The translations under genes were made by a program, and so were the position numbers. The notes beneath the pieces are model-generated. The model ran no database searches. It was given only the letters and a program-made list of their open reading frames with translations, and was not told the origin of the DNA. 64,000 nt of DNA from Leptotrichia hongkongensis (lineage in GTDB: Bacteria > Fusobacteriota > Fusobacteriia > Fusobacteriales > Leptotrichiaceae): contig NZ_JBGORW010000007.1 of the NCBI RefSeq assembly GCF_041538065.1, forward strand, positions 95,798-159,797, given 5' to 3'. Below, piece by piece: positions 52,717 through 63,500 of this stretch (positions within the stretch are counted from its first letter, which is position 1; every line of letters starts with the position of its first letter).

Positions 52717-53220
52717 ATGGGAAAAGTAGCGTTATATCCAGGAAGTTTTGATCCAATAACGAAGGGGCATATTGATATTATAAAGCGTTCTTCAAATTTA
52801 TTTGACAAGTTAATAATAGGAATTTTTAAAAATTCTACAAAATCAAAGGCTTGGTTTTCTGATGAAGAAAAAGTTGAAATGATACAGGAAATCTTGAAAA
52901 AAGAGAATATTAATGCTGAAATAAAAATTTTTAAGGGATTATTAGTCGATTTTATGTGCAAAGAAAATGTAAATATTCTGATAAGAGGATTACGAGCATT
53001 GTCAGACTATGAATACGAGCTGCAGTTTACTTTGACAAATAAAACACTTTCAAAAAGTGAATTTGAAACGATATTTTTGACAGCTTCAAGAGAATATTTA
53101 TATTTAAGTTCGAGCCTTGTAAAAGAAGTAGCTTTAAATAAGGGAAATTTGAGCTTTTTTGTGACAAAGAATGTAGAGCAACGTTTGATTAAGAAGGTTA
53201 AAGAACTGGAAAAACATTAA
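52717..53220 (+). CDS. coaD: Phosphopantetheine adenylyltransferase
   Basis: The 167-residue enzyme transfers AMP from ATP to 4'-phosphopantetheine, the fourth step of coenzyme A synthesis. YPGSFDPITKGHIDI at the N-terminus includes the nucleotidyltransferase HxGH-type motif with His18. LIRGLRALSDYEYELQF near residue 88 and SSSLVKEVA near 130 are diagnostic. It lies 30 bases after rnc and is probably in one operon with rnc, radA and disA. RBS TAGGAGA is present. Confidence 0.96.
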   Translation: MGKVALYPGSFDPITKGHIDIIKRSSNLFDKLIIGIFKNSTKSKAWFSDEEKVEMIQEILKKENINAEIKIFKGLLVDFMCKENVNILIRGLRALSDYEYELQFTLTNKTLSKSEFETIFLTASREYLYLSSSLVKEVALNKGNLSFFVTKNVEQRLIKKVKELEKH

Positions 53221-53316
53221 AATTGCTGTTTCACAGTTAATAAAAAGAGAAAAAACATAATTTTGTTAAAAAAATTTGATAAGATAGAAATGTAAAAAAT
53301 AAAAGGGGAACTCAAA

Positions 53317-54675
53317 ATGGCTGTAAAAAAGGAGAAAACAAAATATATATGTTCAGAGTGTGGATATAATTCACTAAAATGGCTTGGAAAATGTCCTAAC
53401 TGTGACTCGTGGGGAACGTTTGAAGAGGAAATTGATATAAAAAGTACGTTTAGGAATGTGGAATCAAAGGAAGTTTCGATAAGCAAGATAACAGAAATCG
53501 AAATAGAAAAGGAATTTCGGATGGTAACACCTTTTGAGGAATTTGATAGAGTACTGGGAGGCGGGCTAATAAAGGGAGAAGTTGTACTGATTACGGGAAG
53601 TCCTGGAATCGGAAAATCAACTTTTTTGCTTCAATTATCTCAGGAATATGCAAAAATTGGAAATGTATTCTATGTTTCTGGGGAAGAATCGCCACGACAA
53701 ATAAAACAGCGTGCAGAACGTGTCAATGTAAAAAGTGAAAATTTGTATATTTTGAATGACACAAATATTGAAAAAATCGAAAGTGTAATTTTGAAAGATA
53801 AGCCAAAAGTTGTTGTAATTGATTCAATTCAGACACTTTATTCAGAAAATGTTAATTCCATTCCTGGAAGTGTAACTCAAATTCGTGAAACAACTTTAAA
53901 AATCATTGAAATTGCTAAAAAAAACGAAATTGCATTTTATATTGTGGGACATGTTACAAAGGATGGAAAACTAGCAGGACCAAAACTATTGGAACATATG
54001 GTAGATGCAGTATTGCAAATTGAAGGAGAAGAAAACAATTACTACAGAATTATCCGCTCTATAAAGAATCGTTATGGATCCACAAATGAAATTTCAATTT
54101 TTGATATGAAAGAAAATGGAATTAGTGAAGTAAAAAATCCGTCTGAATTTTTTATAAGTGATAGAGATGAAAAAAATATTGGAAGTATTATTGTGCCAAT
54201 TTTTGAAGGAAGCCGTGTGTTCTTATTTGAAGTGCAGTCGTTGCTAGGAACTCCGAATTTTGGAATGCCACGAAGAACAGTAGAAGGATATGACAAAACT
54301 CGTGTGGAAATATTGAGTGCAGTATTGTCACGTTCTTTGAAGGTAGATGTAAATTCAAAAGATATTTATATAAATATTCCAGGTGGAATTGACTTGAATG
54401 ATAGAAGTTCTGATCTAGCAGTGGTTTTTTCGCTTTTATCCTCAGTAAAGGGAGTGCCGATAAGCCAGAAAATAGCGGCTATTGGTGAATTAGGTCTGAG
54501 AGGAGAGGTAAGAAAAGTTTCATTTATCAAAAATAGAGTGAATGAACTAGAAAAGATGGGATTTTCAGGAGTGTATCTTCCAAAAAGTCATCAGGCAGAC
54601 TTTGAGAAGGAGAAAACAAAAATAAAACTTAATTATATAAGTAACATAAGTGAACTTGTTGAGAGGATAAGATAA
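53317..54675 (+). CDS. radA: DNA repair protein RadA
   Basis: The 452-residue protein has an N-terminal zinc finger (Cys12, Cys15, Cys26, Cys29), a RecA-like ATPase domain with Walker A GSPGIGKST near residue 92, the RadA motif KNRYG near 248, and a C-terminal Lon-protease-like domain. RadA helps branch migration in homologous recombination and, in some bacteria, in natural transformation. It lies 36 bases before disA, an arrangement common in Firmicutes, where RadA can influence DisA activity. Confidence 0.97.
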   Translation: MAVKKEKTKYICSECGYNSLKWLGKCPNCDSWGTFEEEIDIKSTFRNVESKEVSISKITEIEIEKEFRMVTPFEEFDRVLGGGLIKGEVVLITGSPGIGKSTFLLQLSQEYAKIGNVFYVSGEESPRQIKQRAERVNVKSENLYILNDTNIEKIESVILKDKPKVVVIDSIQTLYSENVNSIPGSVTQIRETTLKIIEIAKKNEIAFYIVGHVTKDGKLAGPKLLEHMVDAVLQIEGEENNYYRIIRSIKNRYGSTNEISIFDMKENGISEVKNPSEFFISDRDEKNIGSIIVPIFEGSRVFLFEVQSLLGTPNFGMPRRTVEGYDKTRVEILSAVLSRSLKVDVNSKDIYINIPGGIDLNDRSSDLAVVFSLLSSVKGVPISQKIAAIGELGLRGEVRKVSFIKNRVNELEKMGFSGVYLPKSHQADFEKEKTKIKLNYISNISELVERIR

Positions 54676-54710
54676 GCCAAACGGAGCAAAAAGGCGAAAG
54701 GATAATAAAG

Positions 54711-55784
54711 ATGATAAAAAAGGCAGTTAATAAGAAGAAAATATTGGAGCATATATTTGATAGGGTAGCACCAGGAACAGCTTTAAGAGAAGCAATAGAC
54801 AAAATTCAGGAAGCAAAGTTGGGAGCACTGATTGTACTGGGAAATCCTAGTGACTTGAAAGATGTGATGGGAGGAGGATTTGAGCTAAACACTGTATATT
54901 CGCCACAAAAAGTTTACGAATTGTCCAAAATGGATGGTGGAATTATTTTGTCAGAAGATATAAAAACAATTTATGGAGCAAATATCCAATTACAGCCGAA
55001 TTATTCCATAGAAACAGATGAAAGTGGAACAAGACATCAGGCGGCACACAGAATCGCTCAGCAAAAAGGAAATTTAGTTGTAGCAGTTTCTGAGAGAAGA
55101 AATAAAATAACAGTGTATTATGGTAAATTTAGATATTTACTAAATGAAATTGGAGATTTACTGACAAAATCTTCACAGGCAATAACGGCTCTTGAAAAAT
55201 ATTCTATTGCGATTGAAAAAAATCACGTGAACTTGTCAATTCTTGAGTTTGACAATATGGTAACACTTTATGATATTGTAGAATGTGTGAGAATGTATGG
55301 GCTGCTTTTCAGAATGTCGGAAGAATTGATTGAATACATGGCAGAGCTTGGAAGCGAAGGGCGGCTTATAAAAATTCAGTATGAAGAAATAATGTTAAAT
55401 AAAAATGAAAGTTTTGATGCTCTTATAAAGGACTATAAAATAAGTGAGGAAACAGCAGAAAAAATTGGTTTAAGAGTGAAATCCTTAACGAAAGAGGAAT
55501 TGCTGGATGATGAAAAAATCGTGTGTTTACTTGGATTTGATACAAATATTATAAATTTTGATGAAAAGATAGAGCCACGTGGTTATGGACTTTTGAGCAA
55601 TATAACAAAAATAAGCAAAAAGGATAGAGAAATTCTTGTAAAGGAATTTTCAAACGTTCATTCAATCTTAATGTCAACAGCTTCAGATATTGCTAAAATA
55701 AAAGGAGTTAGTAAATATAAGGCTGAACATATTAATAAATCACTAAAACGTATAAAAAATCGAACTGTAATTGACAGGGAATAA
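54711..55784 (+). CDS. disA: DNA-integrity scanning diadenylate cyclase DisA
   Basis: The 357-residue protein makes c-di-AMP from two ATP and scans DNA for branches. The diadenylate cyclase domain is at the N-terminus, with Asp75 in MDGGIILSED and GTRHQAAHR from residue 106. The usual motifs are DGA and RHR; here they read DGG and RHQ, an unusual pair. The linker is helical, and the C-terminal helix-hairpin-helix DNA-binding domain lies at about 300-350 (AKIKGVSKYKAEHINKSLKR). It follows radA in the same operon. The altered motifs could change activity. Confidence 0.95.
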   Translation: MIKKAVNKKKILEHIFDRVAPGTALREAIDKIQEAKLGALIVLGNPSDLKDVMGGGFELNTVYSPQKVYELSKMDGGIILSEDIKTIYGANIQLQPNYSIETDESGTRHQAAHRIAQQKGNLVVAVSERRNKITVYYGKFRYLLNEIGDLLTKSSQAITALEKYSIAIEKNHVNLSILEFDNMVTLYDIVECVRMYGLLFRMSEELIEYMAELGSEGRLIKIQYEEIMLNKNESFDALIKDYKISEETAEKIGLRVKSLTKEELLDDEKIVCLLGFDTNIINFDEKIEPRGYGLLSNITKISKKDREILVKEFSNVHSILMSTASDIAKIKGVSKYKAEHINKSLKRIKNRTVIDRE

Positions 55785-55843
55785 AATATTAATTGAAATT
55801 AAGAAGAATTATAAAAATAAAAAAATTAAGAAAGTAGGTAAAA

Positions 55844-56752
55844 ATGAAAGATAAAAGAGTAACTGTTGGAGGACAGGCTGTTGTGGAAGGGGTTATGATG
55901 AGAGGACCTAAAGCAATTGCAACAGCTGTTCGTAAGCAGGATGGAAGTATTGTTTATAAAAAAATAACACTTACTGAGAAAAATAATAAATGGTTAAAAG
56001 TGCCTTTTGTTAGGGGAGTTATAGCACTTTATGATGCAATGGTAGTTGGGACGAAAGAACTTATTTTTGCATCAAATCAGGCTGGACTGGAAGAGGAGAA
56101 ATTGACAGATAAACAAGTTGGGTTTACTGTTTTGACCTCAGTTTTGATGGGAATTGCAGTGTTTATGTGGTTGCCATCTGCTATTGGAGGATTTTTCTTT
56201 AAAGATAATGTTTTAATGGCAAATATTGTTGAGGCTGTTATAAAGTTAATTCTTTTTTTAGGGTATATCTATGGAATTTCATTTTTGAAGGATATACAGC
56301 GAGTTTTTGAATATCATGGAGCAGAACATAAAAGTATTATGAATTACGAAATGGAAAAGGAATTAACACCAAAAAATGCAAAAGAATGTACAAGGTTTCA
56401 CCCAAGATGTGGTACAAGCTTTCTTTTACTTGTAATGTTTATAAGTATTTTAGTATTTTCAACAGTTGATTTATTTTTTAAAGTTCCAACTGGACATTTT
56501 ACGATGCTTCTTTATAAATTAGTAACAAGAATTCTATTTGTACCATTTGTTGCTGGACTTTCTTATGAAATACAGCGTTGGACAAGTTATCATTTGGATA
56601 ATGTTTTTGCTAAAATGATAGCTGTTCCAGGAATGTGGCTACAAAAAATAACTACAAGCGAGCCTGATGAAAGTCAATTAGAAGTTGCGATTGTAGCATT
56701 AAATGTAGCATTAGGAAATGAAGTTACAAATGCTACGGAAGTTTTTGAATAA
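55844..56752 (+). CDS. DUF1385 membrane protein (YqhQ-like)
   Basis: The 302-residue protein opens with VGGQAVVEGVMMRGPKAIA, the mark of DUF1385. It has about four membrane helices (for example at 95-115, 125-145, 190-210 and 215-240). A conserved cytoplasmic loop contains EYHGAEHKSIMNYE and TRFHPRCGTSF, with His and Cys residues that may bind metal. Bacillus YqhQ belongs to this family; the function is not established. It lies 60 bases after disA on the same strand and before a terminator, so it is the last gene of the run. Confidence 0.9.
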   Translation: MKDKRVTVGGQAVVEGVMMRGPKAIATAVRKQDGSIVYKKITLTEKNNKWLKVPFVRGVIALYDAMVVGTKELIFASNQAGLEEEKLTDKQVGFTVLTSVLMGIAVFMWLPSAIGGFFFKDNVLMANIVEAVIKLILFLGYIYGISFLKDIQRVFEYHGAEHKSIMNYEMEKELTPKNAKECTRFHPRCGTSFLLLVMFISILVFSTVDLFFKVPTGHFTMLLYKLVTRILFVPFVAGLSYEIQRWTSYHLDNVFAKMIAVPGMWLQKITTSEPDESQLEVAIVALNVALGNEVTNATEVFE

Positions 56753-56790
56753 AAAAATTGAATAATAATTGTCCATTATAAGTTATAGAG

Positions 56791-56818
56791 AAGGCTGGTT
56801 TTTTCCAGTCTTTTTTTT
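56791..56818 (+). terminator. Terminator after the DUF1385 gene
   Basis: AAGGCTGG (56791-56798) pairs with CCAGTCTT (56805-56812), with one G-T pair, and is followed by eight T residues. Confidence 0.75.
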
Positions 56819-57005
56819 GCAATAAAAATTAATCTAAATGAAAAAAATAGAGATTTTTTAAAAAAATTTAAGATAAGGAAATTATTATGTAATACAATGG
56901 GAAAAGCAACTTTTTTATGGAAATATTTATATTATATTTTAATCTTTTGATAAAAAACAAACAAAACAAAAAAAACAGAAAAATAATTTAATGAAAAAAA
57001 AATAA

Positions 57006-57033
57006 TTGACTTTTTGAAATTTTTTGGTAAAAT
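57006..57033 (+). promoter_or_regulatory. Promoter of the autotransporter gene
   Basis: TTGACT (57006-57011) and TAAAAT (57028-57033) are 16 bases apart. It would give a leader of about 505 bases. ATATAAT slightly downstream (57038-57044) is a second -10 candidate. Confidence 0.55.
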
Positions 57034-57052
57034 AGTAATATAATAAAGTTAT

Positions 57053-57149
57053 GTGAAATCCTTTGAAGCTGAACTCGAAAACTATGTTAAGTCCTGGATT
57101 TGATTAGTTTTTAGCAGTTCGCTTCTAAAAAAATTTAAATAGATTTCAC
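57053..57149 (+). promoter_or_regulatory. Long stem-loop near the 5' end of the autotransporter leader
   Basis: GTGAAATC (57053-57060) pairs perfectly with GATTTCAC (57142-57149). Inside it, GAAGC and GAACT (from 57065) pair with AGTTC and GCTTC (ending 57125), and AAAACTA (57078) pairs with TAGTTTT (57105). Three stacked helices therefore close a loop of about 20 bases. The structure begins about 12-20 bases after the predicted transcription start. The type of RNA element is unknown. Confidence 0.5.
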
Positions 57150-57544
57150 CAAAATCTTATTTTATAAAATTATATTTTTAAAATTTACCTAGCCTTTAAA
57201 AATCTATGAGAAACAATTAGTATTTTATTAAAAAATATAGCTGTTTTGTTTAAAGATTAAATTACTTTGAATATGTTTAGGTAGTTTTAAAAATATAAAT
57301 TATGTAGGATATTAAAACAAATAATATTTTTTAATAAAAAAAACATTTTAAATCACTAAAAATCACTTATTCAAAATTGTTTTAAGATTATACGAAATAT
57401 TGAATATATAGTTTTAATGCAATTTTACTATATTTGAAATATTATTTTTTTGTTTTATATCAATCATATAAAAAAGGAGTTTTTTTAATTTTTTGAATTA
57501 AAACTTTATTATCATGAAAAATTCTTACAAGGAGATGTATTAAA
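57150..57544 (+). other. Long A+T-rich leader before the autotransporter
   Basis: The remaining 395 bases of the leader are almost pure A+T and contain no gene. A weak inverted pair, ACCTA (57188) and TAGGTA (57281), and an AT-rich hairpin near 57478-57510 are visible. The ribosome binding site AAGGAGATG lies just before the start codon. Confidence 0.45.
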
Positions 57545-60500
57545 ATGACAAATAACATCAGAAAAATAAAGCAGGATTTGCGAGCCTATGCAAAAAGATG
57601 TAAAGATGTGCATTATACAGAAGGCCTGTTAATAACATTTTTAGTTACTGGAATTCTTTCTGTAACAAGGAATTTGTTCTCGGCTTCGGAAAATACAAGT
57701 ATTGCAAGTCAAAAGCAGGAAATTTCTACATCAATTAAGACAATACATCAGCAAGTTAAAGCAACACGGAAAGAAAACAACAAATTACTGAAAAATACAA
57801 ATCTTGAACTTATCCAGTTAATGGAACAAGGGGATCACGTTGTAAAATCTCCTTGGAGTTCTTGGCAGTTTGGGATAAACTATTTTTACAATGATTGGAG
57901 AGGAACATACAAAGGAAGAGGAGACAAAGCGGAAAAATATCCTTATGAAGGTATATTTGAGAGAAGTACAAATGCTTTTGAAAGATATACATCACCTTTA
58001 AGTCCTAATTATCAAAATTTACCTGAATCGACAAATCCTTATTCAGCATCGTCGAATGCAAGAAAAGGATTAAGCCAAGGATACGGTATAGCGAGTACAA
58101 GATCTAAATCAGAACCTTTAGTATCATTGAACGTGGAAGCATCAATAAGACCGAAAAATGTACAAAGAGATCCTGTAGCAGCACCAACAGTATCAGTTAA
58201 TGCACCACAATTACAAGCGTTAAATGTACCGAATTTATTACCGCCTTCATTGGATATAAAAGCTCCTGAGGCTGTAAGTGTACCTAATAAAACACCGAAT
58301 ATAGTTCTTAATCCAACAGTTCAATATAATTTTGATGGTCATACTGTTACTGGTGCTAATCCATGGACGCCTAGTCATCCTGCTAAAGATCAAGATGGAC
58401 AAAATAAACATTTTTGGTCAGGATGGAATCCTGCTACAGGTACGGTTGAAGCTGGAAAATCAGCTTGGAAGATTGTAGGAGGAGCAGTAGAAATAGATAA
58501 TAGTCGAAGAATACCAAATGTATTTTATGCAAATGCAGTGGATAGAAGTGCTCCAACAGGTATAAAATGGACATTAAAAAATGCAAAAGTAGATGTTATA
58601 GGAGATCCTAGTTGGAATCCTAAAGGGACTTCTGCAATACATGCAGTTTGGGATGGAGATATAACAAATGTAGAGGCTAATTTGCATGGTTACTCAACAT
58701 TCATCGCAGCAGAGACATGGCATGACGGTAAGGTAACTATAAATAGTTCAAAAGTAAATATTGAAAATAGTTACAATAGTGTGTTTTTTGGATTTCCGGC
58801 AACATATTATGCAATGGGAATTAATAATAATGACTATCATTCATATAATCAAAGAGGAGAGTATTCAGGAGATTTAAAAGTCAGCATAAATAACGCTGAT
58901 AGTAACTATATTTACAGTATTATGGGAGTACAAGGTTCCTTTAAATTGGACAATAGCGGAGATTATGATGTAAAAGGAAACGGTAACTTAGTTTATCTTG
59001 GAATAGGTTATTCACCGAACTGGCAAAATCTTAAAGGAAGCGGAGATGTAACAAGTGATCCGAATACAGCTATGACTCCGAGTATAAAATTAGGAACATC
59101 AGGTAAAATTAATGTTGATGGAAATGAGAATGTAGGTCTATTCTTTGAAAATAGATATAGTAATTTTACTACTGGAGGGAATTTACCATTTGATTCTGCA
59201 AAGCCTAATTTTACTATTGATAAATGGAAAAAAAGTGTAATAGGTATTTATCAAGGTGAAATAGAAGTTGGAATGAAAGTCGGAGAAAATTCTGCATCTA
59301 ATGGGAATGTTGGAGTATATTCGAGATCAGGTCAAAGAGAAGGAATAGTTCCAAGTCAAGATTTAGGAGCACCAGATGCGACTGATAGAGCAGCAGGACT
59401 GGCTTATGTTCGAGCAAATCAAAATTCAACATCAAATGGACATCCTGATTATGATACAGATAAAATACATAATTTAGAAGTTGCAAAAGCAGAAATCTAT
59501 TTTGGTAAACATGCAACTAACAGTATTATGTTTGCTGCTGATAATGGTTCAGTAATAGATGTAGCTAACACAGATAAGGCAGATAAAAATTTAGGTCGTG
59601 AAGCATATAAAGAAGTTACACCATCAACTGAAATAAAAGATTCAGCAGCTCAATTAACAAGTTCATATGATGATACAGTAAACCAAGCTGCAACAGGAAC
59701 AGTTATAGCTTATGCAACAGGAACATGGTCTAACCAGAATATGCCGGGAGGAGCTGCAACTCTTAATGGAAAAGGTAGTGAAATTAACTTGTTCCAACCT
59801 GTAATTATGTCAGGAAGAGCTAAATTAGACACGGCAACAAATAAAATGAATCCATCGGTTGCATTAATCGGAGATAACAAAGGTATCGTTAATGCTAAAA
59901 AAGATGTAACTGCAAATGGATACGGATCAATAGTTGCCCTAGCACAAAATAATGGTGAAGTAAATGTTACTGGAAAAATAACTGCAAAAGATTCATGGGC
60001 AGCAACTGATGCAGCAACAAAACCTTACTTATATACAAATATAGGAGCTTACGCTTCAGCAAACAGTACAGTTAATATAAAAGAACATGATATACACGGA
60101 ATAGGAGCTGTTGCAGCAGGAGCAGGAGCAAAAGTAGTTGTTGACAGTACAAAAGCAGGAAGTACAATAAGAACAGGAAAAGAAGGAGCATTGGCAGCTT
60201 TAAACGGAGGAAATATAGAATATAAAGGTGGAACAATAACTCATGAAGATAATCAGGTAGATGCTAACGGAGTAGGTGATCATGCATCTTCAACACCATT
60301 TAATGCAGATGCAAATTCTCATATCAACTTTACAGGAGATACACAATTAAATATAGGAAGCGGAATCCTAATGCCAGGAACAGCAGCAGACTATGCAGCG
60401 GCAGCAGGAACTACTGCAAAATATAATGGAATGAGTAATGTTGATGTAGCTCTTACAGGAGATAATGTTATACTAAGTTCAAATGACGGAATAACAACAA

Positions 60501-63500
60501 CTTGGACAGGAGCTCCTATAGGATCTGTAATACAAACAGATATGAAAGTAAGAAGTTTTAATGATAATGGACATTCATATAAGATTTACTATATAAATGG
60601 AAACTTTATTATAGATTCAGATATTGACCTTGACAGTCCAACAGATGCATTTAAAAATGTAGGATTATCAAGAGAAGTAGTTACAATAAATGCAGGTAAA
60701 ACAATAAGTTCGACAGCAGGAAAAGGTCTTGCTATGGCATCAAATGATAAAGCAAATACAGATGCAGATAATAGCAAAACACAATATATAAATAATGGAA
60801 CTGTAAATATAACGGGTGGAAGTCTTGGAGCAGGAACAATAGGACTTAATATAAGTTACGGACAAATAAACAACAATAGTAATATCAATGTAGATGAAGG
60901 TATAGGAGCCTACGGAATAAACGGAAGTACATTGAAAAATGACGGAAACATAACAATATCCAATAAAGGTGTAGGAATGGCAGCCTTTACATCCTTAGGT
61001 ACAGCTTTACAAACATACGGTACTGATAAATTGATAAGCAGCGGAACATTAGGAAATGCAAAAACGCTTGAAATAATAAACAACGGAACAGTAACAGTAA
61101 ACGGAAATAACTCAGTAGGTTTATATGGTGAATTGAATAAAGCAACAGGAGCACCGGCAGGAACAATATTAACAGCGGCAAATGGAAGCATAACTAATAA
61201 TGGGAAAATAGTTATGACTGGAGATAATGCAGTAGGAATAGTATCAAAAGGAACAAAAGTAACTCTTACAGGAACTGGAAGTTCAGACATAGTAGTAGGT
61301 AAAGACGGAATAGGTGTGTATGCTGAAAATACTCCTGTAACTATAAACAGCGATTACGGAATAGAAGTGAAAGAAAACGGAACAGGAATATTTGTTAAAA
61401 ACGGAAGTGATGTATTGGCACCTGGAAAAACTCTTGAATTAAAATACAGCGGTTCAAATACAGGAACAGGAGTTGGATTATTCTATGAAGGAGCAGCAGC
61501 TTCTAATATAGTAAACGGAACAAATGTAAAATTAGTTGATACTGTAGGAACAACAGGCGGATTAGTGGGAATATATGCTAATAATGGCGGAAAACTTACA
61601 AATACTGCAGATATAACAGGAGATAAAGGTTATGGAATTATAACAAACGGAACAGAAATAGAAAATACAGGAAATATAACATTAAATAACCCAATAGATC
61701 CGACAAAATCAAGTGTAGGTATATTTACTCAAGGAACTGACAAAATAACAAACAGCGGAAATATAACTGCAGGAGGAAAATCTGTCGGAATATATGGACA
61801 TGCAGTAGATCAACTGGGAGGTTCAATAACAGTTGGAGATGGAGGAACAGGAATCTTCAGTGGAGGAGGAAATGTAAATCTGTCAGGAGGCTCAATAACA
61901 GTTGGTGCTGGAAAGGCTACAGCAGTATATACAAACGGAAGCGGACAGACAGTAACATTGGGAACTCCAGGAACAGGAAACGGAACTGCATTAACAATAG
62001 GAGATACATCATTCGGATTCATAAATGAAGGTACAGGAAATACAATATATTCATATAGAAATGTAAACCAAAATTTAGGAAATGATTCGGTGTATATTTA
62101 CTCTAAAGATGCAAGTGGAAGAATAGAAAACTATACACCGTTGACATCAAACGGAGATGTAAACTACGGATTGTATGGAGCAGGGACAATAGAAAACCAT
62201 GCTGATATGAACTTCGGAACAGGATTGGGTAACGTAGGAATATACAGTATAGATGGAGGAACAGCAAGAAACCATGCAAATATAACAGTAGGTGGATCTG
62301 ATACAAGTGATCCTAATGTATCTAATCATAAATATGCAATAGGTATGGCAGCAGGATACGGAGAAGCACCTTCAGGATATACAGGAAATATAGAGAATTT
62401 ATCCGGTGGAGTAATCAATGTAAATGGTGAGTACAGTATAGGAATGTACGGTTCACATGCGGGAACAACAGTAACAAATAACGGAACTATAAATCTTAAT
62501 GCAAGTAACACAACAGGAATGTACTTGGATAACGGAGCAAAAGGAATAAATAATGGAACAATTCAATCAAACGGAAGCGGATTGAAGAATGTAACGGGAA
62601 TAGTTGTAAGAAACGGTTCTGAATTATCTAATAACGGTACAATAAATATAGATGCAACAAATGCAAGAGGAATAATAACAAAAGGAAATCCGGCAGGAGC
62701 AAATCCAGGGGTAATTAAAAACTACGGAACATTAAATATAACTGGAAATGGTTCTCAAGATGTACAGGAAGCAACAGGTGGACAAGATATAGGTAAATCA
62801 ATGGGAGGAGTATCTATAAATGCACCTGCAGGGTCATCGACAGCAACGATAACAGTAAACGGAAAACCGGTAGTTCCGGAATTAGCTACTACAAGTGGAA
62901 CAGAGTATAAACCGATGGAAGTATCAACAATAGGAATGTATATAGATACTTCAAATAAAAGATTTACAAACCCGGTAACAGGATTAAATCATTTATCAGG
63001 ATTAACGCAAGCAGACTTAATAGTAGGAACAGAAGCAGCAGAAAATACAACAAGCAAATATATTCAAATAAATGATAAGATATTGGCACCGTATAATCAA
63101 ATGATATTAAATAATCCTCAAATAGAGAAATGGAATGTATATGCAGGATCGTTGACATGGATGGCAAGTATAGCACAGAATCAGACAACAGGAGTAATAG
63201 AGAATGCATATTTGGCAAAAGTTCCATATACACAATGGGCAGGAAAAGAAGCAACACCTGTAGAAGTAACAGATACATACAATTTCCTAGACGGATTGGA
63301 ACAAAGATATGGAGTTGAAGGATTAGGAACAAGAGAAAAAGCATTATTTGATAAATTAAACAGTATAGGAAAAAATGAAGAAATATTATTCTATCAGGCA
63401 ACTGACGAAATGATGGGACACCAGTATGGAAATCTTCAACAAAGAATCAATGCAACTGGAAACATATTGGATAAGGAATTCAGATACCTAAAACACGACT

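Noticed and set aside
60910..63401. Several minus-strand open frames inside the autotransporter gene
   Set aside because: They mirror the Gly/Asn/Thr codons of the passenger as Pro/Leu/Val-rich frames, which is a composition effect.
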